The position numbers were made by a program, and so were the translations under genes. A stretch of 11,036 bases of DNA from Opitutia bacterium UBA5964 (GTDB lineage: Bacteria > Verrucomicrobiota > Verrucomicrobiia > Opitutales > Coraliomargaritaceae). The stretch spans positions 1 to 11,036 of the forward strand of contig DJBY01000134.1 in the NCBI GenBank assembly GCA_002430605.1. Direction: 5' to 3'. The notes under the pieces are model-generated. The model did not search any database. It was not told the origin of the DNA and saw only the letters and a program-made list of their open reading frames with translations. Below, piece by piece: positions 1 to 7,373 of this stretch (positions within the stretch are counted from its first letter, which is position 1; each line of letters opens with the position of its first letter).

Positions 1-2459
1 ATGGTCTTGGCGCGGTCGATGACGGTGGTCGGTAGGCCGGCGAGGCGGGCGACTTGGATGCCATAGGAACGGTCGGCGGCGCCTTTGATCACTTGGCGCA
101 CGAAAATGATCTCGTCGTTCCACTCTTTCACGGCCACTGAATAGTTTTCTAGTCGGGCCTGGGTCTTGGCCAATTGTGTGAGTTCGTGATAGTGCGTGGC
201 AAACAGGGTGCGCGGGCCGTCGGCGTCTTTCGGATGCAGGTGCTCGATCACCGCCCATGCGATGGAGAGGCCGTCGTAGGTGCTGGTGCCGCGGCCGATT
301 TCGTCGAGGATGACGAGGCTGCGCGGGGTGGCGTTGTTGAGAATGTTGGCCGTCTCATTCATCTCGACCATAAAGGTCGAATTGCCGCGGGCGAGTTCGT
401 CGCTGGCACCGACACGGGAGAAGATCCGATCGACAAGGCCGATCTGGCAGCTCTTTGCGGGCACCCATGCGCCAGTCTGTGCCATCAGCACTATCAGGGC
501 GATCTGGCGGATGTAAGTCGATTTACCGGCCATGTTGGGTCCAGTGATCAGCGCGATTTGCGGGGTGTCGGCATCGACTCCTGAGCTGGAGAGGCTGGTG
601 TCGTTGGGCACGAAGGCGTGCGTGCCAGCCAGGCCGAGGCGTTCGCCGCGCATCATTTGCTCGACGACGGGGTGGCGGCCTTGGTCAATGCGTAGCTTGT
701 CGGAGTGGTCGAGCTGCGGCTTGCAGTAGTCCCACTCGCGGGCGAGTGCGCCCCAGCCGATGAGGACATCAATCTCTGCAAGAGCTTCGGCAGTCTCTTT
801 GAGTGCATTGGCGTGTTCGAGGATCGATTGGATCAGACCATTGAATAGCCCTTCTTCACAGCTAAGGGATTTTTGTTCGGCATTGAGGATCTCGCGTTCG
901 CGCTCTTTCAACACCCCGGTGGTGTAGCGCTCGGCGTTTTTCATGGTCTGCTTGCGCACATAGTCGTCGGGCACGAGTGGCACGTTGCTCTTGGTGACTT
1001 CGATGAAGTAGCCAAAGGCACCGTTGAAACGGATGCGCAGGTTCTTGATGCCGGTACGTGCTTGCTCGGCGAGTTCGAATTCGCTGAGCCATTGCTGGCT
1101 GTCGCGGGTGAGGCCACGGATGCGGTCAAGTTCGGGGTCGAAGCCGTCACGAATCGTGCCGCCATCGTCGATCTTGCCGGGCAATTCATCGGCGAGGCCG
1201 CGGTTGAGCAGCTCAGAGAGTGGCTCGAAGTCGTGGATGCGTTCGGCGATGGCGGCCACCGGTGTATCGGGGAACTCCAACAGTGTGCTGGAGATGGCTG
1301 GTAGTGCGGCGAGGGTATCGCGCACGCCGCCGAGTTCGCGCGGGTTACGCATCCGGTTTTGTAGGCGACCGAGGATGCGCTCGATATCGCGAATGCCTTT
1401 GAGGTGTTTTTGCAGCTCGGTGGAAAGTCCGGGGCCTGCGACGAATTCGGCCACGCAGTCTTGGCGGCGGTGCACTTCGATCAGGTTGAGCTCGGGTGCG
1501 CAGAGCCAACGTCCGAGCAAGCGTGCGCCAGGTGCGGTCACGGTGCCGTCCATCGCCGAAAGCAGTGAGCCGTGGCGCGTGTTGGCAGCGGATTTGAAAA
1601 TTTCGAGGTTACGCAGGGTCGCGGGGTCGAGTAGTAGGGTCTTCTCGCTGCTGTATTCGCTGAGCTTGCGGAGATTCTCGGGTTTGGCGCAGAGTGTTTC
1701 AGTCGAGTAGTGCACCAGTGCCCCCGCTGCGCCGAGGGCGGGGTGGTCGCGATCGATGCCGAAGCCTTCGAGGTTGAGCACGCCGAGGGTCTCCATCACC
1801 GATTGCGCGCCGGCGACTTCGTCAAAGTGGTAGTCGGGGATTTTGGTCACGGCGCGGCCATCGCACAGATACGTGAAGAGCTGGTTGAATTTGGCGGCGT
1901 CCGGATTGTTACCCCAATTGGAGGAGGCATTTTCCGGCACGATGATCTCGCGCGGGTCGATCCCCTCGAAGGCCGCGAACAAGTTCTCGGGGCGCGCATC
2001 AGAGGCGACGAAGAATTCACCCGTGGTCAAATCGAGCCAAGACGCGTGGAGCTGTTTCTTCTCCAGCGAGAGCGCCAGCAGGAAGTGGTTGCGCTGCGCA
2101 TCGATCTGCGTGTCGGCTAAGCGAGTGCCTGGGGTAATGATGCGGGTCAGGGCGCGCTTGACTAGTTTGCCAGGCTGCGGCGTCTCGACCTGATCGACGA
2201 TCGCGACTTTGACGCCCTGGTCGAGGAGCTTCTGGATGTAAGTCTCGGAGGCGTGAAAGGGGATGCCGGCCATCGGCATGCCGTGGCGGTGGGTCAGTGT
2301 GATGCCTAAGAGTTGTGCGCCACGTTCGGCATCTTGTAGGAAGATTTCGTAAAAGTCCCCTAAGCGAAACATCAACAAGGTATCATCTGCGAGCTGGCCA
2401 CGAATCTCGTGCCATTGCTGCATCATTGGGGTTACTTTTTTGGGCTTCTCGGCGGACAT
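1..2459 (-). CDS. mutS: DNA mismatch repair protein MutS (C-terminus cut by window edge)
   Basis: MutS recognises base mismatches and small insertion/deletion loops and uses ATP to recruit MutL. The reading frame is open for 819 codons from ATG 2459-2457 to the left edge. The start MSAEKPKK..TPMMQQW puts the mismatch-reading F-Y-E motif at residues 36-38, the same place as in E. coli MutS, which supports this start even though no Shine-Dalgarno precedes it. The ATPase domain has Walker A G-P-N-M-A-G-K-S-T at residues 640-648, a D-E pair at 719-720 followed by IGRGTSTYDG, and FATHYHEL after that. Family members are usually about 850-880 residues, so only the last few dozen (helix-turn-helix/dimerisation tail) should be missing. 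No frameshift or missing key residue was seen. It is divergent from the hydrolase gene at 2623. Confidence 0.97.
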   Translation of the reverse strand, partial: MSAEKPKKVTPMMQQWHEIRGQLADDTLLMFRLGDFYEIFLQDAERGAQLLGITLTHRHGMPMAGIPFHASETYIQKLLDQGVKVAIVDQVETPQPGKLVKRALTRIITPGTRLADTQIDAQRNHFLLALSLEKKQLHASWLDLTTGEFFVASDARPENLFAAFEGIDPREIIVPENASSNWGNNPDAAKFNQLFTYLCDGRAVTKIPDYHFDEVAGAQSVMETLGVLNLEGFGIDRDHPALGAAGALVHYSTETLCAKPENLRKLSEYSSEKTLLLDPATLRNLEIFKSAANTRHGSLLSAMDGTVTAPGARLLGRWLCAPELNLIEVHRRQDCVAEFVAGPGLSTELQKHLKGIRDIERILGRLQNRMRNPRELGGVRDTLAALPAISSTLLEFPDTPVAAIAERIHDFEPLSELLNRGLADELPGKIDDGGTIRDGFDPELDRIRGLTRDSQQWLSEFELAEQARTGIKNLRIRFNGAFGYFIEVTKSNVPLVPDDYVRKQTMKNAERYTTGVLKEREREILNAEQKSLSCEEGLFNGLIQSILEHANALKETAEALAEIDVLIGWGALAREWDYCKPQLDHSDKLRIDQGRHPVVEQMMRGERLGLAGTHAFVPNDTSLSSSGVDADTPQIALITGPNMAGKSTYIRQIALIVLMAQTGAWVPAKSCQIGLVDRIFSRVGASDELARGNSTFMVEMNETANILNNATPRSLVILDEIGRGTSTYDGLSIAWAVIEHLHPKDADGPRTLFATHYHELTQLAKTQARLENYSVAVKEWNDEIIFVRQVIKGAADRSYGIQVARLAGLPTTVIDRAKT

Positions 2460-2487
2460 AGTTTGAAAGGAAAGAGCCCATTAATTA

Positions 2488-2606
2488 CACGAATGAACGC
2501 GAATCAAAAATAATGCACAGCAGAGAAAACCGATGGATTTCGACCCTTTTCATCCTGTTGCGCTTTCTTTAACGGAAATGATTAGTGACAATTCATGTCA
2601 TTCGTG
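2488..2606. repeat. Inverted pair of ATTCGTG-type intergenic repeats
   Basis: The minus strand of 2488-2504 reads ATTCGCGTTCATTCGTG and the plus strand of 2591-2606 reads ATTCATGTCATTCGTG, so the two arms are near-identical apart from one indel and two substitutions. They face each other across 86 bases between mutS and the hydrolase gene. I recall similar ATTCGTG-containing intergenic repeats from Verrucomicrobiota and Planctomycetota genomes. Their presence argues that 2533-2622, although open in the hydrolase frame, is not coding. Confidence 0.55.
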
Positions 2607-2622
2607 GGCAAATGCGAGACAT

Positions 2623-3468
2623 ATGGCAGCCATAAAGCTCAATTCTCTTCGTTTCGAAAACCCTAAAGCACCCGCTTTGGTCATCCTGCACGGGCTCCTT
2701 GGGGCGTCACGCAACTGGCAGACGATCGGTAAAGCGCTGAAAGATCGCTTTGATGTTCACATACTGGACCTTCGTAACCACGGCAGCTCGCCGCATGCGG
2801 AGTCGATGCGTTGGTCGGATCTCAACGCCGATCTGTCGGCTTATCTTCGGGCGCATGATCTGAAAAACGTCACGCTGATGGGGCATAGCCTCGGCGGCAA
2901 GATTGCGATGCGGTTTGCCTGCGACCATTCGGCCGTGGTCGCGAAGCTGATCATCGTCGATATTGCCGCGAAGATGTATCCGCCGCATCACGATGCCGAG
3001 TTTCGCGCAATGAAGCGTGTGCCTGCCGGCGCAATCGAGAATCGCCGCGAAGCGGAAGAACTATTGAAGCCGCTGATCCCAGATTGGGGCATGCGTCAAT
3101 TTGTGATGACGAATCTTGTGCGCGGTGAGTTCGGCCTGAAATGGCAGTGCAACCTCGAAGTCCTGCATTCGAGTTTGCAGGTGCTGCGTCAAAATTCGCT
3201 CAGCGGGCTCGATAACTTCAAGGGCCCGACGCTGCTCATCACTGGTGGAAAGTCGGATTTTGTTAAAGACGGCGATCTCAAAAACATGCACGAGTGGTTG
3301 CCGAATATTAAACAAGTCAGCATCCCGAATGCAGGGCACAATGTGCATGTCGACGACCGCAAAGGGTTCCTCGACGCGTTAACCAAATGGTTACAAGGCT
3401 GTGGCAGTGTCAAAACTGCGAAGTCGAACCGGCCTAAGCCCGCCGTCGAACCTAAGCAGCACGACTAA
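2623..3468 (+). CDS. YbfF-like alpha/beta-fold hydrolase (esterase)
   Basis: This is a single-domain serine hydrolase of the alpha/beta fold, closest in pattern to E. coli YbfF, an acyl-ester/acyl-CoA-type esterase whose physiological substrate is unclear. With the start at 2623 it has 281 residues. Visible motifs are the oxyanion-hole strand VILHGLLGASRNW (about 20-32), DLRNHGSSP (49-57), the nucleophile elbow G-H-S-L-G-G with Ser89, the IVDIA strand with Asp113 as likely catalytic acid (Asp212 in GGKSDF is the alternative), and NAGHNVH with His239. Ser89 and Asp113 fall where I expect them in YbfF. There is no signal peptide, so it is probably cytoplasmic. The frame is open back to an ATG at 2533, but that extension (30 codons) lies in repeat-derived sequence and lacks family similarity. 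The C-terminal 20 residues are Lys/Pro-rich and probably disordered. Confidence 0.9.
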   Translation: MAAIKLNSLRFENPKAPALVILHGLLGASRNWQTIGKALKDRFDVHILDLRNHGSSPHAESMRWSDLNADLSAYLRAHDLKNVTLMGHSLGGKIAMRFACDHSAVVAKLIIVDIAAKMYPPHHDAEFRAMKRVPAGAIENRREAEELLKPLIPDWGMRQFVMTNLVRGEFGLKWQCNLEVLHSSLQVLRQNSLSGLDNFKGPTLLITGGKSDFVKDGDLKNMHEWLPNIKQVSIPNAGHNVHVDDRKGFLDALTKWLQGCGSVKTAKSNRPKPAVEPKQHD

Positions 3469-3491
3469 CAACTCCCAGCGGGCGTGGCGTG

Positions 3492-3552
3492 GTTGCTTGC
3501 AACGGCCTTCATGGTTATGTCTCATGGCTAAGCGATCGCCGTTGCAAGTAAC
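3492..3552. repeat. Imperfect stem-loop after the hydrolase gene
   Basis: Bases 3492-3506 pair with 3538-3552 over 15 positions, with one G-T wobble (3495/3549) and 11 uninterrupted Watson-Crick pairs at 3496-3506/3538-3548. The loop is 31 bases. It begins 23 bases after the hydrolase stop codon. No T-run follows the stem, so it is not a standard intrinsic terminator; it may act in mRNA 3'-end stability or be a dispersed palindromic element. Confidence 0.55.
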
Positions 3553-3596
3553 GACAGCACAAAAAGAACTCTTTCAGTTGATTCATTGTTTACTTT

Positions 3597-3641
3597 TTAC
3601 ACCTTCAAACTTTCACACCTTTATACTTCTTTACCTGCGTA
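3597..3641 (+). repeat. CTTT/CAC-rich degenerate tract upstream of the prenyl synthase
   Basis: The plus strand is a pyrimidine-rich run of loosely repeated units of the type CTT(T/C)(N)CAC, such as ACACCTTC, CTTTCACAC, CTTTATAC and CTTCTTTAC. It ends about 35 bases before the start codon at 3676. A similar tract, read on the minus strand, sits directly upstream of the DUF5069 gene. The rest of the 207-base gap 3469-3675 holds the stem-loop at 3492-3552; I see no RNA gene or convincing promoter there. Confidence 0.4.
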
Positions 3642-3675
3642 GCTCTCCGAGCGAAGCGGGTTCACACATTTAGTC

Positions 3676-4707
3676 ATGACATCCCGCTCACAGTCCGAGG
3701 CCGATACAGTTGCCGCAGCTGGTTTTTCCGAAGTTTACCAACCGGTAAAATCTTATCTGGATGATCTTGATATCTTCCTGCAGTCACAGGTTGAGCAGTT
3801 AGAGCCCGAAGTGCAGGAGCATGTGCGCTATGTGTTCGGCCACAGTGGCAAGCGTCTGCGGCCGATGCTAGTCGCTTACAGCGGCTGGCATGGGCCGGCT
3901 AAAAACGCTGCCGCCGATCTGGTGGTGTTGGGCTCGGTGATCGAACTGGTGCATTTAGCAACCCTGGTGCATGACGATATTTTGGATGAAGCCGACACGC
4001 GTCACCGACAGGAGACAGCGGCCAAGAAATATGGCCCGGCTGCCGCGGTATTGATCGGCGATGTGTTGTTTTCGCACGCGCTCAAACTGGCCTCCGAATT
4101 TGAGACCAACGAAGTCTGTCGCACGGTCGCACAGGCGACCTCCCGTGTCTGCGCCGGCGAGATCGCACAGACCTATCAACGCGGCGAGGTGAATTACAGC
4201 CGCGAGTTTTACTTCCGCGTGATTCAGCTCAAGACGGCAGAACTGTTTGAAGTATCGTGCCGGCTGGGTGCGAAAATTGCGGGTTACTCCGAAGCATTCA
4301 GTGAAGCCGCGGGCTTGTTTGGCCGCCATCTCGGCATCGCATATCAAATCTTCGATGACCTAGTGGACCTCTATGCCGACGAGTCAATGATCGGCAAGAC
4401 GCTCGGCACCGACCTAGCGAAAGGGAAATTCACGCTACCGCTCCTGCTTCTGCTCGAAAAGCTACCTAAGGAGGAAAGCGACCGCTTGATGGCGCGCTTC
4501 AAGGCGGGCGACAAGACCGTGTCGGCTGATTTCACCGCGCGCCTGCACGACTTTCCTATTTTTGACGAGGTGGTCGCAACTTTTGAGGCCGAGCTGAGCA
4601 AGGCGACCGCCGCGGTGGCGCCCTTCACGGACCTGCCTCCAGTGGCGAGTCTGCAGCAGATCGCCGAGCTGGTGCGTGCGCAGTTGGGGCGGATTCAGTC
4701 GGTGTGA
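3676..4707 (+). CDS. Long-chain trans-polyprenyl diphosphate synthase
   Basis: This enzyme adds isopentenyl diphosphate units head-to-tail to an allylic primer, most likely to make the menaquinone or ubiquinone side chain. It has 343 residues, normal for the IspB/HepT/GerC3-type family. Seen motifs are GKRLRP (58-63, IPP binding), the first aspartate-rich motif D-D-I-L-D at 100-104 with R109/R111 after it, GDVLFSHAL, a lysine of the QLKTAELF segment, and the second aspartate-rich motif D-D-L-V-D at 227-231 with GKTLGTDLAKGKFTLPLLLL after it. Residue 5 before the first motif is Ala95, a small residue; in this family that allows long products, as opposed to Tyr/Phe in C15/C20 enzymes. This is why I call it long-chain, but the exact length cannot be read. 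The start has no Shine-Dalgarno. It appears to be a single gene, with 65 bases to the next one. Confidence 0.92.
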   Translation: MTSRSQSEADTVAAAGFSEVYQPVKSYLDDLDIFLQSQVEQLEPEVQEHVRYVFGHSGKRLRPMLVAYSGWHGPAKNAAADLVVLGSVIELVHLATLVHDDILDEADTRHRQETAAKKYGPAAAVLIGDVLFSHALKLASEFETNEVCRTVAQATSRVCAGEIAQTYQRGEVNYSREFYFRVIQLKTAELFEVSCRLGAKIAGYSEAFSEAAGLFGRHLGIAYQIFDDLVDLYADESMIGKTLGTDLAKGKFTLPLLLLLEKLPKEESDRLMARFKAGDKTVSADFTARLHDFPIFDEVVATFEAELSKATAAVAPFTDLPPVASLQQIAELVRAQLGRIQSV

Positions 4708-4735
4708 GATGTTAAGTCCAGACTGGTGCGGATTC

Positions 4736-4751
4736 TAAAACAATCGATAAC
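4736..4751 (+). promoter_or_regulatory. Candidate operator-like motif upstream of the His/Cys-rich gene
   Basis: The motif TAAAACAATCGATAAC lies 21 bases before the ATG at 4773. Its first nine bases, and a downstream ATAAC, recur in the leader of the TonB receptor gene at 5224. A shared site would fit co-regulation by the nearby Fur/Zur-family protein. It is AT-rich and not a clean dyad, so chance is a real alternative. No confident -35/-10 pair was found in 4708-4772. Confidence 0.2.
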
Positions 4752-4772
4752 GCACTTGACTTGCATTAAGCC

Positions 4773-5162
4773 ATGTGGCCCTTTCCACAGCTAATGTTTA
4801 AGAATCAACAGTCTCGTAGTGCACTGACCCGATATGTATCGGCTGGCCTTGCGCTATTGGTCTTGTTCTTGAACATTGCATTGGTCAGCCCGCAGGTTCA
4901 CCAAGCGTTGCATACAGATTCCGCAGATCAATCGCATGCTTGCAGTGAGCACCCGCATGAGGTGCCTGCGAATGATTGCGACCACTCCTGTGCCGTGGCA
5001 TTGTTTGGTCAAGGTGCGATGCCGTTGCAGCCCTTGGTCGAGTTGCCAGAGCGTACTGATGTGATTATTGCGATTATGCCGCAGTCTGCGGAAATCGTCT
5101 GGTGTGGACAAGCACTGATACGGCGTTGTAGCCGTGCTCCCCCGATTGAAACGATTGTTTAA
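4773..5162 (+). CDS. Small exported or membrane-anchored His/Cys-rich protein, DUF2946-like
   Basis: This is a 129-residue protein of unproven function. A hydrophobic segment at about 22-40 follows a short basic N-terminus, so it is either a signal peptide or a membrane anchor and the rest should face the periplasm. A metal-ligand-like cluster follows: H43, H47, H55, C57, H60, H62, C69, H71, C73, in the form H-x-C-x2-H-x-H then C-x-H-x-C, followed by AVALFGQG. Two more cysteines lie near the C-terminus, which ends in an SRAPPI motif. The layout (anchor, short His/Cys stretch, RAPP-like tail) resembles DUF2946-type proteins often found near metal genes. The alternative start Met8 (4794) would shorten the N-terminus. 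It is followed after 89 bases by the TonB receptor, on the same strand, suggesting one transcription unit. A role in holding or handing over zinc or copper is inference. Confidence 0.75.
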   Translation: MWPFPQLMFKNQQSRSALTRYVSAGLALLVLFLNIALVSPQVHQALHTDSADQSHACSEHPHEVPANDCDHSCAVALFGQGAMPLQPLVELPERTDVIIAIMPQSAEIVWCGQALIRRCSRAPPIETIV

Positions 5163-5223
5163 TCAATACTCCGAGTGCCGCTAGTTGCGGTCTCGTTGCG
5201 CGCGTGCGCTGTTCGTTCACGTT

Positions 5224-5240
5224 TAAAACAATAACATTTT
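5224..5240 (+). promoter_or_regulatory. Candidate Zur/Fur half-site in the receptor leader
   Basis: TAAAACAATAACATTTT ends 11 bases before the receptor ATG. Its reverse strand contains AAATGTTAT, which resembles one arm of the proteobacterial Zur box, but the second arm is poor. The first nine bases match the motif at 4736. The rest of the 89-base spacer 5163-5251 holds a small CCGC/GCGG hairpin (5178-5190) and a GC-rich stretch; no riboswitch is recognisable. Confidence 0.25.
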
Positions 5241-5251
5241 CAATCAATTCA

Positions 5252-7279
5252 ATGAATCACTTTTTTCTTAAAAGCGGTGCACTCGTATGCATCGCACTGG
5301 GCTCGGCCCACATTATTAACGCAGAATCGTCCGAAGAGACGGTCTATCAACTCGACGATTACATCGTCTCCGCAGGTCCCAATCTGCGCTCAATCCGGGA
5401 TTACGCTGCACCAGTCAATGTCGTGACTGCGCAAGAACTTACCCGCCAAAGTGGCAGCAGCCTGGGTGCCGTGCTCGACTGGCAACCCGGCGTGAGTAGC
5501 TCTTCCTTCGGTGCCGGCGCGAGCCGCCCGATCTTGCGTGGCTTTGATGGCCCGCGCGTCCGTATTTTGGATGCGGGTCTTGAGGCAATGGATGTTTCCG
5601 ATACCAGCCCAGACCATGCAGTGACGCTTGAGCCACTGCTGACTGAACGTGTTGAAGTCCTGCGTGGCCCAAGTACATTGCTGTATGGCAGCTCCGCGAT
5701 CGGCGGCGCAGTGAATGTCATCGGTAAAGAAATGCCGCGTCAACGAGTCGACCCGAAGGGCTACGAAGGTGCGCTTGAGGCGCGCCGCGATTCGGTTTCA
5801 GGTGGCGACACGCTTGCGGGTTATGCCACCGTTGGCGACGCTGATTGGGCACTGACTATTACCGCTGTAGATCGTGATGCGGATGATTACGAGATTCCTG
5901 GCGACGCGCAGGAGGACGATGCAGAAGGCGATACACTCGAAAACAGTTTCGTCGAAACGGAGCAGTACTCAGTGGGTGCCAGCTGGTTCTTCAGCGAAGA
6001 GAATCGTATCGGCTTCAGCTTTTCGAACTACGAAACTCGCTACGGTGTGCCGGGCCATGGGCATCATGAGGGTGAGGAGGAAGAGGAAGAGGACGAAGAG
6101 TCGGTGGCGATTGACATGGAGCGCAAGCGCTACGACATGGAGCTGGAGCTGGTCGACGTGAACGATTGGATCGAAGCCCTCCGCTTGCGCCTAGGCTACA
6201 CCGATTACGCGCACTCTGAATTGGAAGGCGAGGAGGTTGGCACTGTCTTTGAACGCGAAGGTTGGGAGCTGCGTGCCGAGGCCGCGCACAGCCCATGGTG
6301 GGTGATCGACGAAGGTGTGATTGGCCTCCAAGTTTCGGATGTGGACTTCTCCGCGGAGGGCGCCGAAGCGTTTACACCGCAATCTACAACCAAGACGCAG
6401 GCGCTCTTTGTCAGCGAACATATCCACGGCGATGTCTTGCACTATGAGTTTGGTGGACGCATGGAGCGCACGGACATTGCAGAAGATAAGAACCAGCGCA
6501 GCTACGACGAGCTGGCGATCAGCCTCGCAGCCGGAGCAACCTGGCACATTGATGAGGCGAACTCGCTGGCATTGGTGTTGCAACGCTCGCAGCGCAATCC
6601 GACTTCGACCGAGCTGTATGCCGAGGGCCCGCACTTGGCGACCAGCCAATATGAATTTGGTGGTGCCGACTTGAAGCAGGAAACTGCGTATGGCGTGGAC
6701 CTGACCTACCGTACTACACATGAAAACTGGCAAGCAGAAGTCTCACTGTTCTACACCTACTTCGATGATTATATCTTTTCTGAGGAGCGTGAAGATGAGA
6801 AGATTGATGAGCTGCATGTATATGATTTCAACGCCATCGATGCCGAGTTCTACGGAATTGAGGCGCAGCTGGATTATACGCTGATTGAGAACGAGGGCAA
6901 TCGACTGTTGCTTAGCCTGATGGGCGATTGGGTGCATGCGACCAACGAAGATACGGGCGATGATCTGGCTCGGATTCCACCGATGCGGATTGGCTCGCGC
7001 CTCAGCTGGGCCACAGGCAACTGGGACTCCGGCGTCGAGCTGCGCTATGCTTTCGAGCAGGATAATACTGGACCGGAAGAAACATCGACGGACGATTACT
7101 TGAAATTAAACTTAGATGTGAATTACCGGTTGGACCTAGGGGATGGGATCACTGCAGTGCTTTTCGCACGTGCTGAGAATCTGCTCGACGAAGAGATTCG
7201 TCATCACACTTCCTTCGTTAAAGAGGAAGCTGCACTGCCGGGCCGTAATTTAACCATTGGTGCTCGCGTGGAGTTTTAA
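5252..7279 (+). CDS. TonB-dependent outer-membrane receptor, ZnuD-like (probable zinc or other metal uptake)
   Basis: This is a 22-strand-barrel-type receptor that takes up a ligand across the outer membrane using TonB energy. From ATG 5252 it has 675 residues; an in-frame ATG at 5204 would bury the signal peptide behind 16 extra residues. The signal peptide is about 1-24 with cleavage after INA. A TonB-box-like stretch LDDYIVSA lies at 34-41. The plug runs from about 50 to 155, with VNVVTAQEL, RGFDGPRVRILDAG and LRGPSTLLYGSSAIGGAVNV (from 137). The barrel ends in the typical LPGRNLTIGARVEF with C-terminal Phe. At 268-283 an extracellular-type loop carries H269, H271 and H272 followed by an almost pure Glu/Asp run, like the His-rich loops of ZnuD zinc receptors. 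The neighbouring Fur-family and His/Cys-rich genes support a metal substrate. Zinc is the best guess; copper, cobalt or a metallophore cannot be excluded. Confidence 0.88.
   Translation: MNHFFLKSGALVCIALGSAHIINAESSEETVYQLDDYIVSAGPNLRSIRDYAAPVNVVTAQELTRQSGSSLGAVLDWQPGVSSSSFGAGASRPILRGFDGPRVRILDAGLEAMDVSDTSPDHAVTLEPLLTERVEVLRGPSTLLYGSSAIGGAVNVIGKEMPRQRVDPKGYEGALEARRDSVSGGDTLAGYATVGDADWALTITAVDRDADDYEIPGDAQEDDAEGDTLENSFVETEQYSVGASWFFSEENRIGFSFSNYETRYGVPGHGHHEGEEEEEEDEESVAIDMERKRYDMELELVDVNDWIEALRLRLGYTDYAHSELEGEEVGTVFEREGWELRAEAAHSPWWVIDEGVIGLQVSDVDFSAEGAEAFTPQSTTKTQALFVSEHIHGDVLHYEFGGRMERTDIAEDKNQRSYDELAISLAAGATWHIDEANSLALVLQRSQRNPTSTELYAEGPHLATSQYEFGGADLKQETAYGVDLTYRTTHENWQAEVSLFYTYFDDYIFSEEREDEKIDELHVYDFNAIDAEFYGIEAQLDYTLIENEGNRLLLSLMGDWVHATNEDTGDDLARIPPMRIGSRLSWATGNWDSGVELRYAFEQDNTGPEETSTDDYLKLNLDVNYRLDLGDGITAVLFARAENLLDEEIRHHTSFVKEEAALPGRNLTIGARVEF
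6074..6100 (+). repeat. In-frame GAG/GAA/GAC codon run in the receptor gene
   Basis: Nine successive codons are GAG, GAA or GAC (GAG GAG GAA GAG GAA GAG GAC GAA GAG), giving a pure purine tract apart from one C. They encode the acidic half of the His/Glu loop. Any slippage by three or six bases would keep the frame and only change loop length. Confidence 0.6.
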
Positions 7280-7310
7280 GCAAACGATTTAATCGTTGGT
7301 TGATTTAGCA

Positions 7311-7342
7311 ACGCGGGGTTCCGAGAGGGCCCCGCGTTTTTT
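7311..7342 (+). terminator. Intrinsic terminator of the receptor gene
   Basis: ACGCGGGG at 7311-7318 pairs perfectly with CCCCGCGT at 7330-7337 across an 11-base loop in which CC and GG can also pair, and a run of six T follows (7337-7342). It lies 31 bases after the receptor stop and separates it from the regulator gene. A smaller palindrome, AACGAT-TTA-ATCGTT, lies just before it at 7283-7297. Confidence 0.9.
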
Positions 7343-7373
7343 GCTGATTTGATACGAGCGATGTTTCACTATT

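Noticed and set aside
174..2193. Several plus-strand open frames opposite mutS
   Set aside because: They are shadows of the GC-rich minus-strand mutS frame; their translations are low in family-like pattern, while MutS is intact in the other strand.
2533..2622. 30-codon N-terminal extension of the hydrolase
   Set aside because: It lies in repeat-derived sequence and adds residues not expected in YbfF-like proteins, whose catalytic serine position fits the start at 2623.
3532..3539. GCGATCGC (HIP1-like octamer)
   Set aside because: A single occurrence has no weight and is partly explained by the stem-loop arm.
3401..3673. 90-codon plus-strand frame spanning the hydrolase end and the following gap
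   Set aside because: It overlaps the hydrolase in another frame, crosses a stem-loop and a simple repeat tract, and resembles no family.
5163..5251. Cobalamin riboswitch before the TonB receptor
   Set aside because: The spacer is only 89 bases and lacks the conserved B12-box type sequence; the receptor has ZnuD-like rather than BtuB-specific features.
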